Source: CAWJMD01 sp963843835 (GTDB lineage Bacteria; Actinomycetota; Actinomycetes; Actinomycetales; CAWJMD01). From it: a DNA stretch of 64,000 nucleotides. The notes beneath the pieces were generated by a model, which did not search any database, was not told where the DNA came from, and was given only the letters and a program-made list of their open reading frames with translations. This document shows positions 55,253-64,000 of this stretch, one piece after another. The number at the start of each line of letters is the position of its first letter. Position 1 is the stretch's first letter. Both the position numbers and the translations under genes were made by a program. Location of the stretch: the NCBI GenBank assembly GCA_963843835.1, contig CAWJMD010000008.1:930001-994000 (forward strand). Reading direction: 5' to 3'.

Positions 55253-56488
55253 TCACAGCGGCCGCCACAGGTCGGGGTCGGGCTCGAACCTGACCCTGAG
55301 CACCCCGTCACGCAGCGACGCCCCGACGACGAGGCAGCGCCGCAGCGCGCTCGGCAGGGTCAGGATCCGACGGCTGGCGCCGACTGTCACGACCAGGTCG
55401 TCGCCGCGCCGGGCCAGGTCGAGGTCGCCCCGGTCGGCCAGCGGGAGCGGCAGCACGAGCACCAGCTCGTCGCCGCTGCGCTCGACCTGCAGCCCCGGCG
55501 TCACGCCCACGACGTCGAGGGGGTCGGGGGCGCCGTCCTCGACGGCGTACAGCCCGGCAGCGAGGTCGGCGAGCGCGTCCGGGCCCACGGGCTCGGTCAC
55601 GGACTGCGGGCACTCGCGTACCAGGAGAGCACCGAACGACTCCCTGGCCGACTCCAGCACTGCCCGCTCGCCGCGCGCCCGCGCCTTCCGCCAGGGGTCG
55701 TCCCCGTCGGGCACGAGGCGGTTCACCACGCACCCGTCGACCGGGTACCCGAAGAGGGCGAGACCGGTCAGGGTGCGGCGGGCCTCCGCGAGCACGACCG
55801 TCTCGGCCGTGAGGACGAGCCGCACGCTCGTGCGCGCCGCGGTCAGGACCTCGCGAACCTCGGCCAGCTCGGCGGCGAGCCGGTTGAGTGCCGCCAGCAC
55901 CGGGTCGCCCGCACCGGGGCCGGTCAGGCCGGAGCGCACCGCACGGGCCACGCGCCGCCCTACGGGGACGGCCCGCGCCAGGTAGCCGGACAAGGCCTCG
56001 GGCAGCGCGAGCAGGCGCAGCGTCTCGGCGGTGGGTGCGCAGTCGACGACGACGACGTCCCACCGACCGGCCCGGACCTGGTCACGGAGCTCCAGCAGCG
56101 CCAGGACCTCCTCCGCCGCCGGGAGGACGGTCATCTCCTCGGCCGCGGCGGGGTCCACGCCCAGCTCCTCCAGCGCCTGGAGCAGGTACTGCTGGACGGT
56201 GCGCCAGTGCTGCTCCAGGCGCGCACGCGGGTCGACCTGCTGGGCGTACAGCCCCGGCTCCACCTCGGTCGGCTCGGATCCGAGGGGCTGACCGAGGGCG
56301 TCCGCGAGCGAGTGCGCCGCGTCGGTCGACAGGACCAGCGTCTTGCGGCCGCCGCGGGCGGCGTGCACGGCCGTCGCGGCCGCCACCGTCGTCTTGCCCA
56401 CGCCACCCTTGCCGGTGAACAGCATCGTGCGCGGGATGTCGCCCCCCGCGGCCGCCGGGGCCGGGTCGTGGGTGGTCATGCAGCTCAC
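55253..56488 (-). CDS. ArsA/Get3-like P-loop ATPase with C-terminal HSP20-like domain
   Basis: The 411-aa protein has the deviant Walker A FTGKGGVGKTTVAAATAVHA, the switch I-like LVLSTDAAHSLADALG, VVVVDCAPTAETLRLLALPE and LVLTAETVVLAEARRTL, all typical of ArsA/Get3 ATPases. A beta-rich domain (LQVERSGDELVLVLPLPLAD to FEPDPDLW, last 80 residues) resembles the ArsA HSP20-like domain. No arsenic genes are nearby. Mycobacterial homologues sit in the same gene neighbourhood (Rv2184c type). GTG at 56488 overlaps the SRPBCC stop; ATG at 56479 is an alternative. The client or cargo is unknown. Confidence 0.87.
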   Translation of the reverse strand: MSCMTTHDPAPAAAGGDIPRTMLFTGKGGVGKTTVAAATAVHAARGGRKTLVLSTDAAHSLADALGQPLGSEPTEVEPGLYAQQVDPRARLEQHWRTVQQYLLQALEELGVDPAAAEEMTVLPAAEEVLALLELRDQVRAGRWDVVVVDCAPTAETLRLLALPEALSGYLARAVPVGRRVARAVRSGLTGPGAGDPVLAALNRLAAELAEVREVLTAARTSVRLVLTAETVVLAEARRTLTGLALFGYPVDGCVVNRLVPDGDDPWRKARARGERAVLESARESFGALLVRECPQSVTEPVGPDALADLAAGLYAVEDGAPDPLDVVGVTPGLQVERSGDELVLVLPLPLADRGDLDLARRGDDLVVTVGASRRILTLPSALRRCLVVGASLRDGVLRVRFEPDPDLWRPL

Positions 56489-56937
56489 GCGGTCCGGGTG
56501 CTCTCGACGCGTCGCGTGAGCTCCTTGAGGGCCGTGTCGATGATGACCTTCTCGGCCTTGCGCTTGAGCATCCCGAGCATCGGGATCTTGACGTCGACGC
56601 CCAGCCGGTAGGTCACCGTGGTGCCGTCATCGGCGGCTGCCAGCTCGTAGGAGCCGTCGAGCTTGGAGATCACGTCCGCCTCGACCAGGGTCCACGACAC
56701 CGTCCCGGTACCCGACCTGGCGACCTTCCACGTGTAGTCCAGCACGTAGGTGTCCTTGATCGGGCCCTGGTCGACGACGAACCGGGCCCGGGTCGGCCGG
56801 CCCGACCGCTGGGTGAGCACCTCGACCTCCTTCACGCCGCCGGCCCACTCCGGATAGGACTCCAGGTCGGCGATGACCGCGAGGACGTCGGCCGGGGCAG
56901 CGCCCACCGACGTGCTGGACTCGGTGCTCTCGGCCAT
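56485..56937 (-). CDS. SRPBCC (START-like) family protein
   Basis: The 150-aa protein has the helix-grip fold of polyketide cyclase/dehydrase-like lipid carriers: TSVGAAPADVLAVIADLESY then PEWAGGVKEVEVL near the start, and a long C-terminal helix (MLKRKAEKVIIDTALKELTR). Such proteins bind hydrophobic ligands in a central cavity. It is followed by the ArsA-like ATPase with a GTGA overlap, as for the mycobacterial Rv2185c/Rv2184c pair. Ligand unknown; a link to lipid or PIM metabolism is suggested by nearby fadD15-like and pimB-like genes. Confidence 0.88.
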   Translation of the reverse strand: MAESTESSTSVGAAPADVLAVIADLESYPEWAGGVKEVEVLTQRSGRPTRARFVVDQGPIKDTYVLDYTWKVARSGTGTVSWTLVEADVISKLDGSYELAAADDGTTVTYRLGVDVKIPMLGMLKRKAEKVIIDTALKELTRRVESTRTA

Positions 56938-57029
56938 GCGCGATCTCCTCGGTGTTCGGTCGCAGGTCGCCGCTCACCGGCGCGCTGGCAGGCTACCGCC
57001 GTCCGGGCCGGCGGTCGCGAGGCTCCCCT

Positions 57030-57478
57030 TCAGAGGACCATGCCGAGGAGCGTGAGCAGGCCCAGGACCAGCCCGGACAGCAGCACCAGGCCCACGGCGC
57101 CGACGGCGACGCGGACGCCCGTGCTGGACATCGCCGCCACAGGGAGCCCGGCGTCGAGCCCGCGGACCCGCTGGTGGCCGCCAGACCGGCGATCATCCGG
57201 TCGGCCTCGGCAGCGGCCGCCTCCGTGTCGGGGGCACCGTCCTCGGACGCGGCGTCCTCGGTCCGGGGCGCATCGGCGACGTCGAGGGCATCGGGGACGT
57301 CAGGGGCGTCGGCCTCGGCCGGGGCGGCGTCGCCCCCCGAGACGATCGGGGCGTAGCACTGGGCGCACCAGCCGATGCCCGGTGCGAGGCGCGCTGCGCA
57401 GTGGGCGCAGCGCTGCTCGTCGTCCGCTCGGCGGTCAGTGGGCTGCTCGGACGCTCCCGCGCCGGTGTCAGTCATCAT
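57030..57478 (-). CDS. Zinc-ribbon protein with C-terminal membrane anchor, one frameshift
   Basis: The roughly 149-aa protein has an N-terminal zinc ribbon, CAHCAARLAPGIGWCAQC, and a long acidic Ala/Asp/Pro linker. A predicted membrane helix at the very end is VRVAVGAVGLVLLSGLVLGL followed by LTLLGMVL. The helix lies in a different frame from the rest; an indel near 57161-57172 explains this, and the stop is then at 57030. In the raw frame the C-terminus reads as Arg/Trp/Ser-rich nonsense. AGGGAG lies upstream of two adjacent ATGs (57478, 57475). I do not recognise a named family. It is divergent from the acyl-CoA ligase. Confidence 0.65.
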
Positions 57479-57694
57479 CGGCTCCCTCATCGGCCGGCAC
57501 AGGGGCGGCCTTGACCCGGTCTCGCGTACCGAGCTCGTCCTCCCGACGGAACGGGGCCGTCGAGCGGACGCACCGGCCCAGGGTCGCAGAGCCGTCGCCG
57601 TCGCGCGGCCGGCTCACCGGCGAACCCCTCCCCCGGTCGACTACCGCCCAGTAAGGTCGGAGAGGACCTTGCCCGGAGACCACAGGAGCCCCTC

Positions 57695-59482
57695 GTGCGC
57701 GACAGCACCGTCCCCGCCCTCGTGGAGGTCGACCCGTCGACCAACACCACCGACCTCGTGGTGCGCAACGCCACGAAGCGTCCGGCCTCCGTCGCCTACC
57801 GCCGGTCCGTGGACGGCACCTGGCAGGACGTCACCTGCGCCGACTTCCTCGCAGAGGTCACGGCGCTCGCCAAGGGGCTGGTGGCGGCCGGGATCGGGCC
57901 GGGTGACCGTGTGGGCCTGATGTCGCGCACCCGGTACGAGTGGACGCTCACGGACGTGGCGATCTGGTTCGCCGGCGGCGTGACCGTGCCGGTCTACGAG
58001 ACCTCGTCGGCCGACCAGGTCGAGTGGGTGCTCAGCGACTCGGGTGCGGTGGCGGTCGTCGTCGAGAGCCAGGGGCACGCTGCCACCATCGAGGGCCTGA
58101 AGGAGCGGCTCCCGTCCTTGAGGAACTGCTGGCAGATCGACGCGGGAGACCTGGACACCGTGGTGGAGCAGGGCCAGGAGGTCACGGACGACGAGCTGGA
58201 GCAGCGGCGTAGCCGAGCGGGGCTCGACGACCTGGCGACCATCATCTACACGTCCGGGACGACCGGGCGGCCCAAGGGCTGCGAGCTGACGCACGGCAAC
58301 TTCGTCGTCCTGACGTCGAACGCGAGCGCCCGGCTCACCCAGGTGCTGCATGCCGAGGACGCCAGCACCCTGCTGTTCCTGCCGCTGGCCCACGTGTTCG
58401 CGCGCTTCATCCAGATGCTCTGCATCGCCAGCAACACCACGTTGGGACACACGTCCGACATCAAGACCCTCGTGCCGGACCTGGCGTCGTTCCAGCCGAC
58501 GTTCATCCTCGCGGTCCCGCGCGTCTTCGAGAAGATCTACAACTCCGCGGAGCAGAGGGCCGAGGCGGACGGCAGGGGCGCGATCTTCCGCCGGGCGGCG
58601 GACACGGCGATCGAGTGGAGCCGCGCCCAGGACTCGGGAGACGTCGGGATCGGCCTCCGCCTGCGGCACGCGCTCTTCGACCGGCTGGTCTACCCGAAGC
58701 TCCGGGCGGCACTCGGCGGCCGCGCGGAGTACGCCGTCTCCGGGGGCGCGCCCCTGGGTGAGCGACTCGGCCACTTCTTCCGCGGCATCGGGCTGTCCGT
58801 CCTCGAGGGCTACGGGCTGACCGAGACGACCGCCCCGACCAGCGTGAACGTGCCCGAGCGGCCCAAGATCGGCACGGTCGGGCCCCAGCTGCCGGGCAAC
58901 TCGGTGCGGATCGCCGACGACGGCGAGATCCTGCTGAAGGGACCGCACGTGTTCCGCGGCTACTGGAAGAACCCCGAGGCGACGGCGGAGGCGATCGAGG
59001 ACGGCTGGTTCCACACCGGTGACGTGGGCGCGCTCGACGAGGACGGCTACCTCAGCATCACGGGCCGCAAGAAGGAGATCCTCGTGACCGCCGGCGGCAA
59101 GAACGTCGCGCCGGCGGTGCTGGAGGACCGGCTGCGAGCCCACCCCCTGGTGAGCCAGACCATCGTCGTGGGCGACGGCAAGCCCTTCATCGCGGCGCTG
59201 ATCACGATCGACGAGGAGATGCTCCCGGCCTGGCTCGCGAACAACGGGCTCGAGGCGATGGACGTGCCCGCGGCAGCCGAGAACGAGGCCGTGCTCGAGG
59301 CGCTGCAGGGCGCCGTGGACGACGCCAACAAGGCGGTCTCCAAGGCCGAGTCGATCCGCAAGTTCGAGGTGCTTGAGAGCGACTTCACGATCGAGTCGGG
59401 GCACCTGACGCCGTCCCTGAAGCTCAAGCGCTCGGTGGTCATGGACGAGTACGCGGAGGCCGTGGAGCGTCTCTACAGCTGA
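57695..59482 (+). CDS. fadD15: Long-chain fatty-acid--CoA ligase (FadD15-like)
   Basis: The 595-aa AMP-forming ligase activates fatty acids to acyl-CoA. Its motifs are the P-loop IIYTSGTTGRPKGCELTHGN, the gate region LPLAHVFARFIQM, the adenine-binding GYGLTETTAPTSVN, DGWFHTGDVGALDEDGYLSI and the C-terminal GRKKEILVTAGGKNVAP, with the end LTPSLKLKRSVVMDEY. The length equals that of mycobacterial FadD15. GTG at 57695 has AGGAG 6 bases upstream. Its neighbours (SRPBCC, ArsA-like, PimB-like) match the Rv2184c-Rv2188c order. Confidence 0.93.
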   Translation: MRDSTVPALVEVDPSTNTTDLVVRNATKRPASVAYRRSVDGTWQDVTCADFLAEVTALAKGLVAAGIGPGDRVGLMSRTRYEWTLTDVAIWFAGGVTVPVYETSSADQVEWVLSDSGAVAVVVESQGHAATIEGLKERLPSLRNCWQIDAGDLDTVVEQGQEVTDDELEQRRSRAGLDDLATIIYTSGTTGRPKGCELTHGNFVVLTSNASARLTQVLHAEDASTLLFLPLAHVFARFIQMLCIASNTTLGHTSDIKTLVPDLASFQPTFILAVPRVFEKIYNSAEQRAEADGRGAIFRRAADTAIEWSRAQDSGDVGIGLRLRHALFDRLVYPKLRAALGGRAEYAVSGGAPLGERLGHFFRGIGLSVLEGYGLTETTAPTSVNVPERPKIGTVGPQLPGNSVRIADDGEILLKGPHVFRGYWKNPEATAEAIEDGWFHTGDVGALDEDGYLSITGRKKEILVTAGGKNVAPAVLEDRLRAHPLVSQTIVVGDGKPFIAALITIDEEMLPAWLANNGLEAMDVPAAAENEAVLEALQGAVDDANKAVSKAESIRKFEVLESDFTIESGHLTPSLKLKRSVVMDEYAEAVERLYS

Positions 59483-59529
59483 TCGACCGTCCGCCTGACA
59501 GCCCGACCTGAACGGGCGACACTGGACGG

Positions 59530-60312
59530 GTGACCAGCCCGCCGCGCGCCGACACGCGCGCCGGCGACGAGCACGGTGCCGCCGCCCGCCCGCGAGGCAC
59601 CCTCGCTGTCGAGGTCGCCGACCTGCGCGTGCGCTTCGCCGACATCGAGGCGGTGCGGGGGGTCGACCTCGTGGTCGAGGCCGGACGGTCCCTGGCCCTG
59701 GTCGGGCGCAACGGTGCGGGCAAGTCCACCACCCTGAAGGTCCTGGGCGGCGTCATCCCCGCGTCGTCGGGGACCATCCTGCTCGCCGGCGTCGACGCCG
59801 TCCGGCACCCGACCGCGGCCAAGGCCGTCACCGGCTACTGCCCCGACGTGGGAGGTCTGATCCCGCGCGCCACGCCGTGGGAGCACCTGCAGCTGGCCGC
59901 CCGGGTGCGCGGGTTGGACCGTGGCGGGCCGGCCTGGCAGGAGCGTGCACGCGACCTCCTCGAGCAGTTCGAGCTCGGCGCGGCGGCCCACCGTGTCTGC
60001 TCGGGCTTCAGCCACGGCATGTCGCGACGCCTCTCCGTGCTGCTCGCGGGCTTCCACCGTCCGCGGGTCCTGCTGCTGGACGAGCCGTTCGACGGCGTGG
60101 ACCCCCTCGGTGTGGACGCGACCCTCCAGCTGGTCGAGGACGCCCGCCGCGACGGCGCGGCCGTCCTGGTGTCCACCCACCTGCTCGACCTGGCGGTGCG
60201 GTGCTGCCCGGAGGCGGTCGTCCTCCGGGGCGGCGAGGTCGTCGCTGCCACGTCCGCGGAGTCGCTGCGGGGGGACGCCGGAGCACAGCACTACCGGGAC
60301 CTGCTGAGGTGA
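59530..60312 (+). CDS. ABC transporter ATP-binding protein
   Basis: The 260-aa ATPase has an Ala/Arg-rich N-terminal lead of about 25 residues. Walker A is LVGRNGAGKSTTLK, a Q-loop-like TGYCPDVGGLIPRAT follows, the signature is degenerate (GFSHGMSRRLSVLLAG), Walker B is VLLLDEPFDGVDP and the switch His is in LVSTHLLDLA. The signature reads FSHGM instead of LSGGQ, common in ABC-2 type ATPases. It overlaps the next gene by four bases (GTGA) and together they form a two-gene exporter. The cargo is unknown. Confidence 0.9.
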   Translation: MTSPPRADTRAGDEHGAAARPRGTLAVEVADLRVRFADIEAVRGVDLVVEAGRSLALVGRNGAGKSTTLKVLGGVIPASSGTILLAGVDAVRHPTAAKAVTGYCPDVGGLIPRATPWEHLQLAARVRGLDRGGPAWQERARDLLEQFELGAAAHRVCSGFSHGMSRRLSVLLAGFHRPRVLLLDEPFDGVDPLGVDATLQLVEDARRDGAAVLVSTHLLDLAVRCCPEAVVLRGGEVVAATSAESLRGDAGAQHYRDLLR

Positions 60313-61946
60313 CGCTCGCCTCCACCACACCGCCGCGGACGGCGGCCATCGCCGGCCCGCCCGCGCCCGCCACCGGGCAGGTCGTCGCCCTGCTGCACCT
60401 CCGATGGAGCCTCTTGAGGGCGCCACGGCGGGCGCTCCTCGTCGCGGGCACGGCGGTCGTGGCCGTTCTCGGGCCGGCCCTGCTCGCTCTCGGAGCGTGG
60501 GTGGTCCCGCACGTTCCCTTCGCGCGGCGCACGGAGGCGGTCGAGCTGCTGCCGACCGCGTACCTGGTGCTCGCGGTCGGCCTCGTCGTGGCGGCTGTCG
60601 CCTCCTCGGGTGGTCGCGAGCTCATCCCCCGCGACGAGCTCGTGGCCTACCCGATGTCGCCCACCGCCGACCACCTGGGCGCGCTGCTGCTCGCCCCCCT
60701 CAACCTGGCCTGGCTGCTGCAGACGCTGGCCCTCGGGCTGGTCACCGGCGTGGCCGCAGGGTCCGAGGCCCTGCGGGCCCCGGACGCGACGCAGAGCGTG
60801 TCGCTGACCGCGGGTGGCTGGTGGGGCGTCGCCGTCGCCGGGGTCGTGACCGCGGCGTGGGTGCTGGTCGTCACCACCGTCGCGCAGGCGGCCGCGTGGG
60901 TGGTGGAGCTGGTGCGGACCCTCCCACGAGGCCGCTGGTGGCTGAGAGGCACGGGGCTCGCCGCCGCCGCAGGCCTTGTTCTGTGGTTCGACGTCGAGCG
61001 GGTCGTGGGCCTCCTCGACCGGACGCCCACCGCGCGAGTGAGCGACCAGGCCCTGGCCGCTGCGTCGGGCGACACCGTCGGCGGCCTCGGGGCCGTGGCG
61101 TGGCTCCTGGTCGCGGCCCTCGTCACCGGCGCGTGCGGGGCCTGGCTGTGCGGTCTGCTTGTCCGGCGTCCGGGACGGGAGCTGGCCCGGCACGAGACCC
61201 GCCGCTACGCCGCCCGCGCGCTGCCCGACGCGGGTGACGTGCTGGCCGAGGTGCGCATCTGGCGACGCATGGACTGGGCGTCGGTGCGACGCGCGGCGCC
61301 GCTGCGCCGGGGCCTGCTCGTGCTGCTGGTGACTCCCGCGCTGGGCGGCCTGGTCGCCCGGATGGCCGCGACCGACGTGGTCCTGCTCACCGCGGTGGTC
61401 GCGTCCGGGTCCGGTCTGCTGTTCGGTGTGAACGCCTTCGCCCTGGACGGGCCGGGCGCGACGTGGAGGGCGTCGCTGCCGATGCCGTCGCGCACGTGGG
61501 TCGCCGCCCGTGCTCTCGTCCTGACCGAGCTGGTGGGGGTGACCGCCGTCGTCGCCACCGCCGCCGCGCTGGTCTGGGCCACCGGGTCGCTCACCGCCAC
61601 CACCGTGGTCGCCACCGTCATGGCCGTGGTGACGATGACCGGTCAGGTGGTCGCCCGCTGCCTGCGCTGGTCGACCACCCGCCCGCACGGCGCGCCACTG
61701 CGGACACCCAGGGACTCACCGGCTCCGCCCGGGGCGATGGCGTCGTACTCGGCGCAGCTGGTCCTTGCGACGATCGGCCTGGGCATCGTGCTGTCGGTCG
61801 TGTCCCGGACCTCGTGGGTCGTCCTGCCCGTGCTCGTGTGCCTGCCGTCCCTCGCGCTGACCGCCGCCAGCGTCAGGGCCAGCCTGTCGCGGTGGGAGGA
61901 CCCGCTGGCCCGTGCGCACGTCGTCGACACGGTCGCGCGGGGCTGA
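60309..61946 (+). CDS. Large membrane protein, ABC exporter permease partner
   Basis: The 545-aa protein has about 12 hydrophobic segments in two similar halves, with a polar loop near residues 290-330 (RRPGRELARHETRRYAARAL, EVRIWRRMDWASVRR). It carries no ABC motifs itself. Because its GTG overlaps the stop of an ABC ATPase gene, it is the likely permease of that system, although it does not show a standard ABC-2 signature. The frame is open well upstream, but that region is the ATPase gene. It is convergent with the mannosyltransferase gene, 14 bases away. Confidence 0.78.
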   Translation: MTLASTTPPRTAAIAGPPAPATGQVVALLHLRWSLLRAPRRALLVAGTAVVAVLGPALLALGAWVVPHVPFARRTEAVELLPTAYLVLAVGLVVAAVASSGGRELIPRDELVAYPMSPTADHLGALLLAPLNLAWLLQTLALGLVTGVAAGSEALRAPDATQSVSLTAGGWWGVAVAGVVTAAWVLVVTTVAQAAAWVVELVRTLPRGRWWLRGTGLAAAAGLVLWFDVERVVGLLDRTPTARVSDQALAAASGDTVGGLGAVAWLLVAALVTGACGAWLCGLLVRRPGRELARHETRRYAARALPDAGDVLAEVRIWRRMDWASVRRAAPLRRGLLVLLVTPALGGLVARMAATDVVLLTAVVASGSGLLFGVNAFALDGPGATWRASLPMPSRTWVAARALVLTELVGVTAVVATAAALVWATGSLTATTVVATVMAVVTMTGQVVARCLRWSTTRPHGAPLRTPRDSPAPPGAMASYSAQLVLATIGLGIVLSVVSRTSWVVLPVLVCLPSLALTAASVRASLSRWEDPLARAHVVDTVARG

Positions 61947-61960
61947 CCTGCTCGGGACGG

Positions 61961-63100
61961 CTACCCGCCCGCGAGGAGCTCCTGCAGGACGGTCGCCTGG
62001 GCGTCCCAGCCCCAATGCTCCTTGACCCACACCCGGCCCCGGATGCCCATCTCCTCGGCCAGGTGCCGGTCGGTGAGCAGCTGGCCCACCCGGTTCGCCA
62101 CCTCGGCAGGTGACCGCCCGTCCACCACGAAACCGTTCTCCCCGTGCAGGACGGCGTCCGGGGCGCCGCCGGAGTCGCCGGCCACGACCGGCAGGCCGGT
62201 CGCCGCCGCCTCGAGGTAGCAGATGCCGAGCGCCTCGGGTTCCAGACCGCCGCGACGGGTGCGGGTCGGCATGCAGAAGACGTCCCCGGCGTCGTAGTAG
62301 GCAGGGGTCTCGTGCCACGGCACACGGCCCGCGAACACCACGTCGTCCTGGAGCCCGTGCCGCGCGACGAGCTTCTCGACCGCACTGCGGTGCGGCCCGT
62401 CACCGACCAGCAGGAGAGCGGCCCCCGGCGCCTTCTCGCGGATCGCGGGCAGGGCACGCACCAGCACGTCCTGGCCCTTGCGGGCCACCATGCGCGAGAC
62501 GCACACCACCACCGGCCGGTCCCCCAGGCCGTGCCGCTCCCTCACCTGGGGCCCGCCCGCGCCGGGGTGGAAGTGCCGGTGGTCGACGCCGGGTGTCAGC
62601 TGCCGCATGCGGTCCCTGGCCGCCGCGCTGAACGGCGCGGAGATGCGACGGCGGCAGTACTCGCCCAGGTAGGTGACCACGTCGTTCCGCTCGCCGATCG
62701 CCCTCATCGCCGGACGCGTGAACGGCACTGTGGCCCACCAGATCTCGTGGCCGTGGGACGTCGCGACCGTGCGCCGCACCCCGGCCGAGCGCAGGGCCGG
62801 AGCCATCAGGCCCAAGGGTGCGGCGGCACCGAACCAGACCCGGTCGCACCCCCGGGTGCGCGCCGTGTGGGCGACCCGTCGCGTGATCGACGGCGTCGGC
62901 ACCATCAGGCGCGAGCGGTCGCGGACCACCTCGAAGTCGAGGCCGGCGTCGAAGGCGGCGTCACCCCGCTGACGCGCGGTGTGCACGACCACCTGGTCCG
63001 CCGGGAGCAGCCGTGCCATCGCGAGCACGAAGGACTCGATACCTCCCGTGCGGGGCGGGAAGTCGTTGGTGACGATCAGGGTGCGACCCGGCGACGGCAT
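61961..63100 (-). CDS. pimB: Glycosyltransferase family 4, PimB-like mannosyltransferase
   Basis: The 379-aa GT-B protein has the N-terminal LIVTNDFPPRTGGIESFVLA near residue 8, typical of phosphatidyl-myo-inositol mannosyltransferases. VVVCVSRMVARKGQDVLVRA opens the second domain, and the E-x7-E motif is in GLEPEALGICYLEAAATGLP. In mycobacteria PimB' adds the second mannose to PIM at the inner face of the membrane. The neighbourhood supports this, but other GT4 roles are possible. ATG at 63100 fits AGGG 8 bases upstream better than GTG at 63106. Confidence 0.85.
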   Translation of the reverse strand: MPSPGRTLIVTNDFPPRTGGIESFVLAMARLLPADQVVVHTARQRGDAAFDAGLDFEVVRDRSRLMVPTPSITRRVAHTARTRGCDRVWFGAAAPLGLMAPALRSAGVRRTVATSHGHEIWWATVPFTRPAMRAIGERNDVVTYLGEYCRRRISAPFSAAARDRMRQLTPGVDHRHFHPGAGGPQVRERHGLGDRPVVVCVSRMVARKGQDVLVRALPAIREKAPGAALLLVGDGPHRSAVEKLVARHGLQDDVVFAGRVPWHETPAYYDAGDVFCMPTRTRRGGLEPEALGICYLEAAATGLPVVAGDSGGAPDAVLHGENGFVVDGRSPAEVANRVGQLLTDRHLAEEMGIRGRVWVKEHWGWDAQATVLQELLAGG

Positions 63101-63121
63101 GGCCACGACCCTAGGGCGCGG

Positions 63122-64000
63122 TCAGCGTGCGAGCTCCGCGAGGTAGGCCAGCCACCGCTTCTCGAGCTCGGCCAGGCTGATGCCCAGCACCTGCGGCACC
63201 GCCTGCTCGACCGGGACGGCGGGGTGGGCCGTGGCCCCTCCGACCGGTCCGGTGCCCTCGACCGTCCGGTAGAGCGTCACGAGGTCGGCCTCGGACCAGT
63301 TGCGCGCGATCATCTCCGCCGCCAGCCAGGACGACGAGTAGGCCGGTGCGATGTCGCCGGTGGCGGGGTCGAAGTCGCTCTGGGTGGCCAGCCTGGTCGG
63401 GCCCTTCCCGTCCGCCACGAGCTCGAGCACGTCCCCGGCGATCTGCCTCCGGCTCAGGTCGGTCCGCTGGTACGCGACGTAGTCGGCGAAGCCCTCGCTC
63501 AGCCAGATCGGGACCTGGGCGGTCCCGGTCGCCCGGGTCGCCACGTGCGTCAGCTCGTGGGTCAGCACCACGTCGCGTCCGAGGGCCTCCAGCTGCCCGA
63601 AGCCCGCCGGGTTGACGATCACCCGGTCGGCGCTGGCCTTCTCGTCAGCACCCACCTCACCCGTGGTGACGGCGGCGACCTGGTCGAGGCCGGTCTCGTC
63701 GGTCCGCTGCAGGAGCGTGGCCATCTCCGCCTGGTCGCGCGGAACGAGGACCACGACCTTGCGGGGCCAGAGGGTGCCCCACACCGAGTCGACCTGGTCG
63801 GCGGCGCCGTCGCTGAGGCCGGCGATGTCCTCCAGCGTGCTCACGTCCGCCGTGCCCAGCACGAGACTGCGGTCGCCGCGCACGACGTTGACGGGCCCCA
63901 GGTCCCAGAGGTCCTTGGAGCCGCCACCATCGGCGTCGTCGGCGACGAGCCACGAGCCGTCGCGCTGGACCAGGGTGAGGTAGGACTCGCGCCGCACGTC
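63122..64000 (-). CDS. Peptidase MA-like metalloprotease, partial (N-terminus outside window)
   Basis: The frame is open at the right edge, so about 290 C-terminal residues are seen. The gluzincin motif HELTH appears in VVLTHELTHVATRATG, followed by the third ligand Glu in PIWLSEGFADYVAY. These are the hallmarks of the peptidase MA/M48-like family of secreted or membrane-bound zinc proteases. The preceding part (YLTLVQRDGSWLVADDADGG) looks like a small beta domain. Only this portion can be judged. It ends 21 bases after the start of pimB on the same strand. Confidence 0.8.
   Translation of the reverse strand, partial: DVRRESYLTLVQRDGSWLVADDADGGGSKDLWDLGPVNVVRGDRSLVLGTADVSTLEDIAGLSDGAADQVDSVWGTLWPRKVVVLVPRDQAEMATLLQRTDETGLDQVAAVTTGEVGADEKASADRVIVNPAGFGQLEALGRDVVLTHELTHVATRATGTAQVPIWLSEGFADYVAYQRTDLSRRQIAGDVLELVADGKGPTRLATQSDFDPATGDIAPAYSSSWLAAEMIARNWSEADLVTLYRTVEGTGPVGGATAHPAVPVEQAVPQVLGISLAELEKRWLAYLAELAR

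Noticed and set aside
54410..56611. A 733-codon plus-strand open frame opposite the ROK and ArsA-like genes
   Set aside because: It has no recognisable motif, is Arg/Gln/Gly-rich and lies opposite well-supported genes.

Overview
The window is chromosomal DNA from a high-GC actinobacterium. Strong G/C bias at third codon positions, many GTG starts and GGAGG-type ribosome-binding sites point that way. So do families such as DUF3046 beside recA, ClgR, a MacRS-type two-component system, a TIGR02569-type kinase, a GluABCD importer and a PimB-like mannosyltransferase. The mix suggests Propionibacteriales/Nocardioidaceae, but this is an inference. I see no rRNA, tRNA, CRISPR array, transposase or prophage, and no gene-free stretch longer than about 300 bases.

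Layout. 1-8.1 kb is accessory: a partial ATPase regulator, a 43-aa protein, a secreted phosphoesterase, an MT0933-like small protein, a damaged Rieske gene, a membrane protein, a divergent FAD-monooxygenase/TetR pair and an alpha-toroid (terpene-cyclase-like) protein. 8.2-15.6 kb holds miaB, moeZ and the gluABCD amino-acid importer. 15.6-25.3 kb is one long minus-strand block: DUF3046, DUF2252, an MFS exporter, an ABC-2 exporter with a TIGR02569 kinase, recA, recX and an APC permease. 25.3-37.2 kb carries lhr, nei2, clgR, a subtilase, cinA, pgsA and rimO. 37.2-40.5 kb is a two-gene cassette: an S2P-like membrane zinc metalloprotease with a PqqD-like recognition domain, and an Ala/Asp-rich duplicated protein that looks like its substrate. 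40.6-46.1 kb is the conserved ftsK-rnj-dapA block. 46.2-55.2 kb is a block I associate with the Streptomyces glkA/MacRS region: macR, macS, an acyltransferase, an esterase, a TIGR00300 protein, an EEP protein and two ROK kinases. 55.2-64 kb holds an ArsA-like ATPase, an SRPBCC protein, a zinc-ribbon protein, a FadD15-like ligase, an ABC pair, a PimB-like transferase and a partial peptidase, resembling the mycobacterial Rv2184c-Rv2188c neighbourhood.

The strongest candidate for an undescribed system is the 37.2-40.5 kb cassette. The leader-like N-terminus of the repeat protein, the PqqD-like domain of its partner, the HExxH membrane core and the Cys-pair extracytoplasmic module together suggest recognition, cleavage and export of a self-assembling surface or secreted protein.

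Quality caution. At least eleven genes are interrupted by single-base indels, and recA and an ABC ATPase are both broken inside or at Walker A. Indels are densest at 19.5-21.2 kb. Protein conservation continues on both sides of each break, and the breaks often fall in G/C runs. This pattern fits assembly error better than gene decay, so those genes are annotated here across the breaks.
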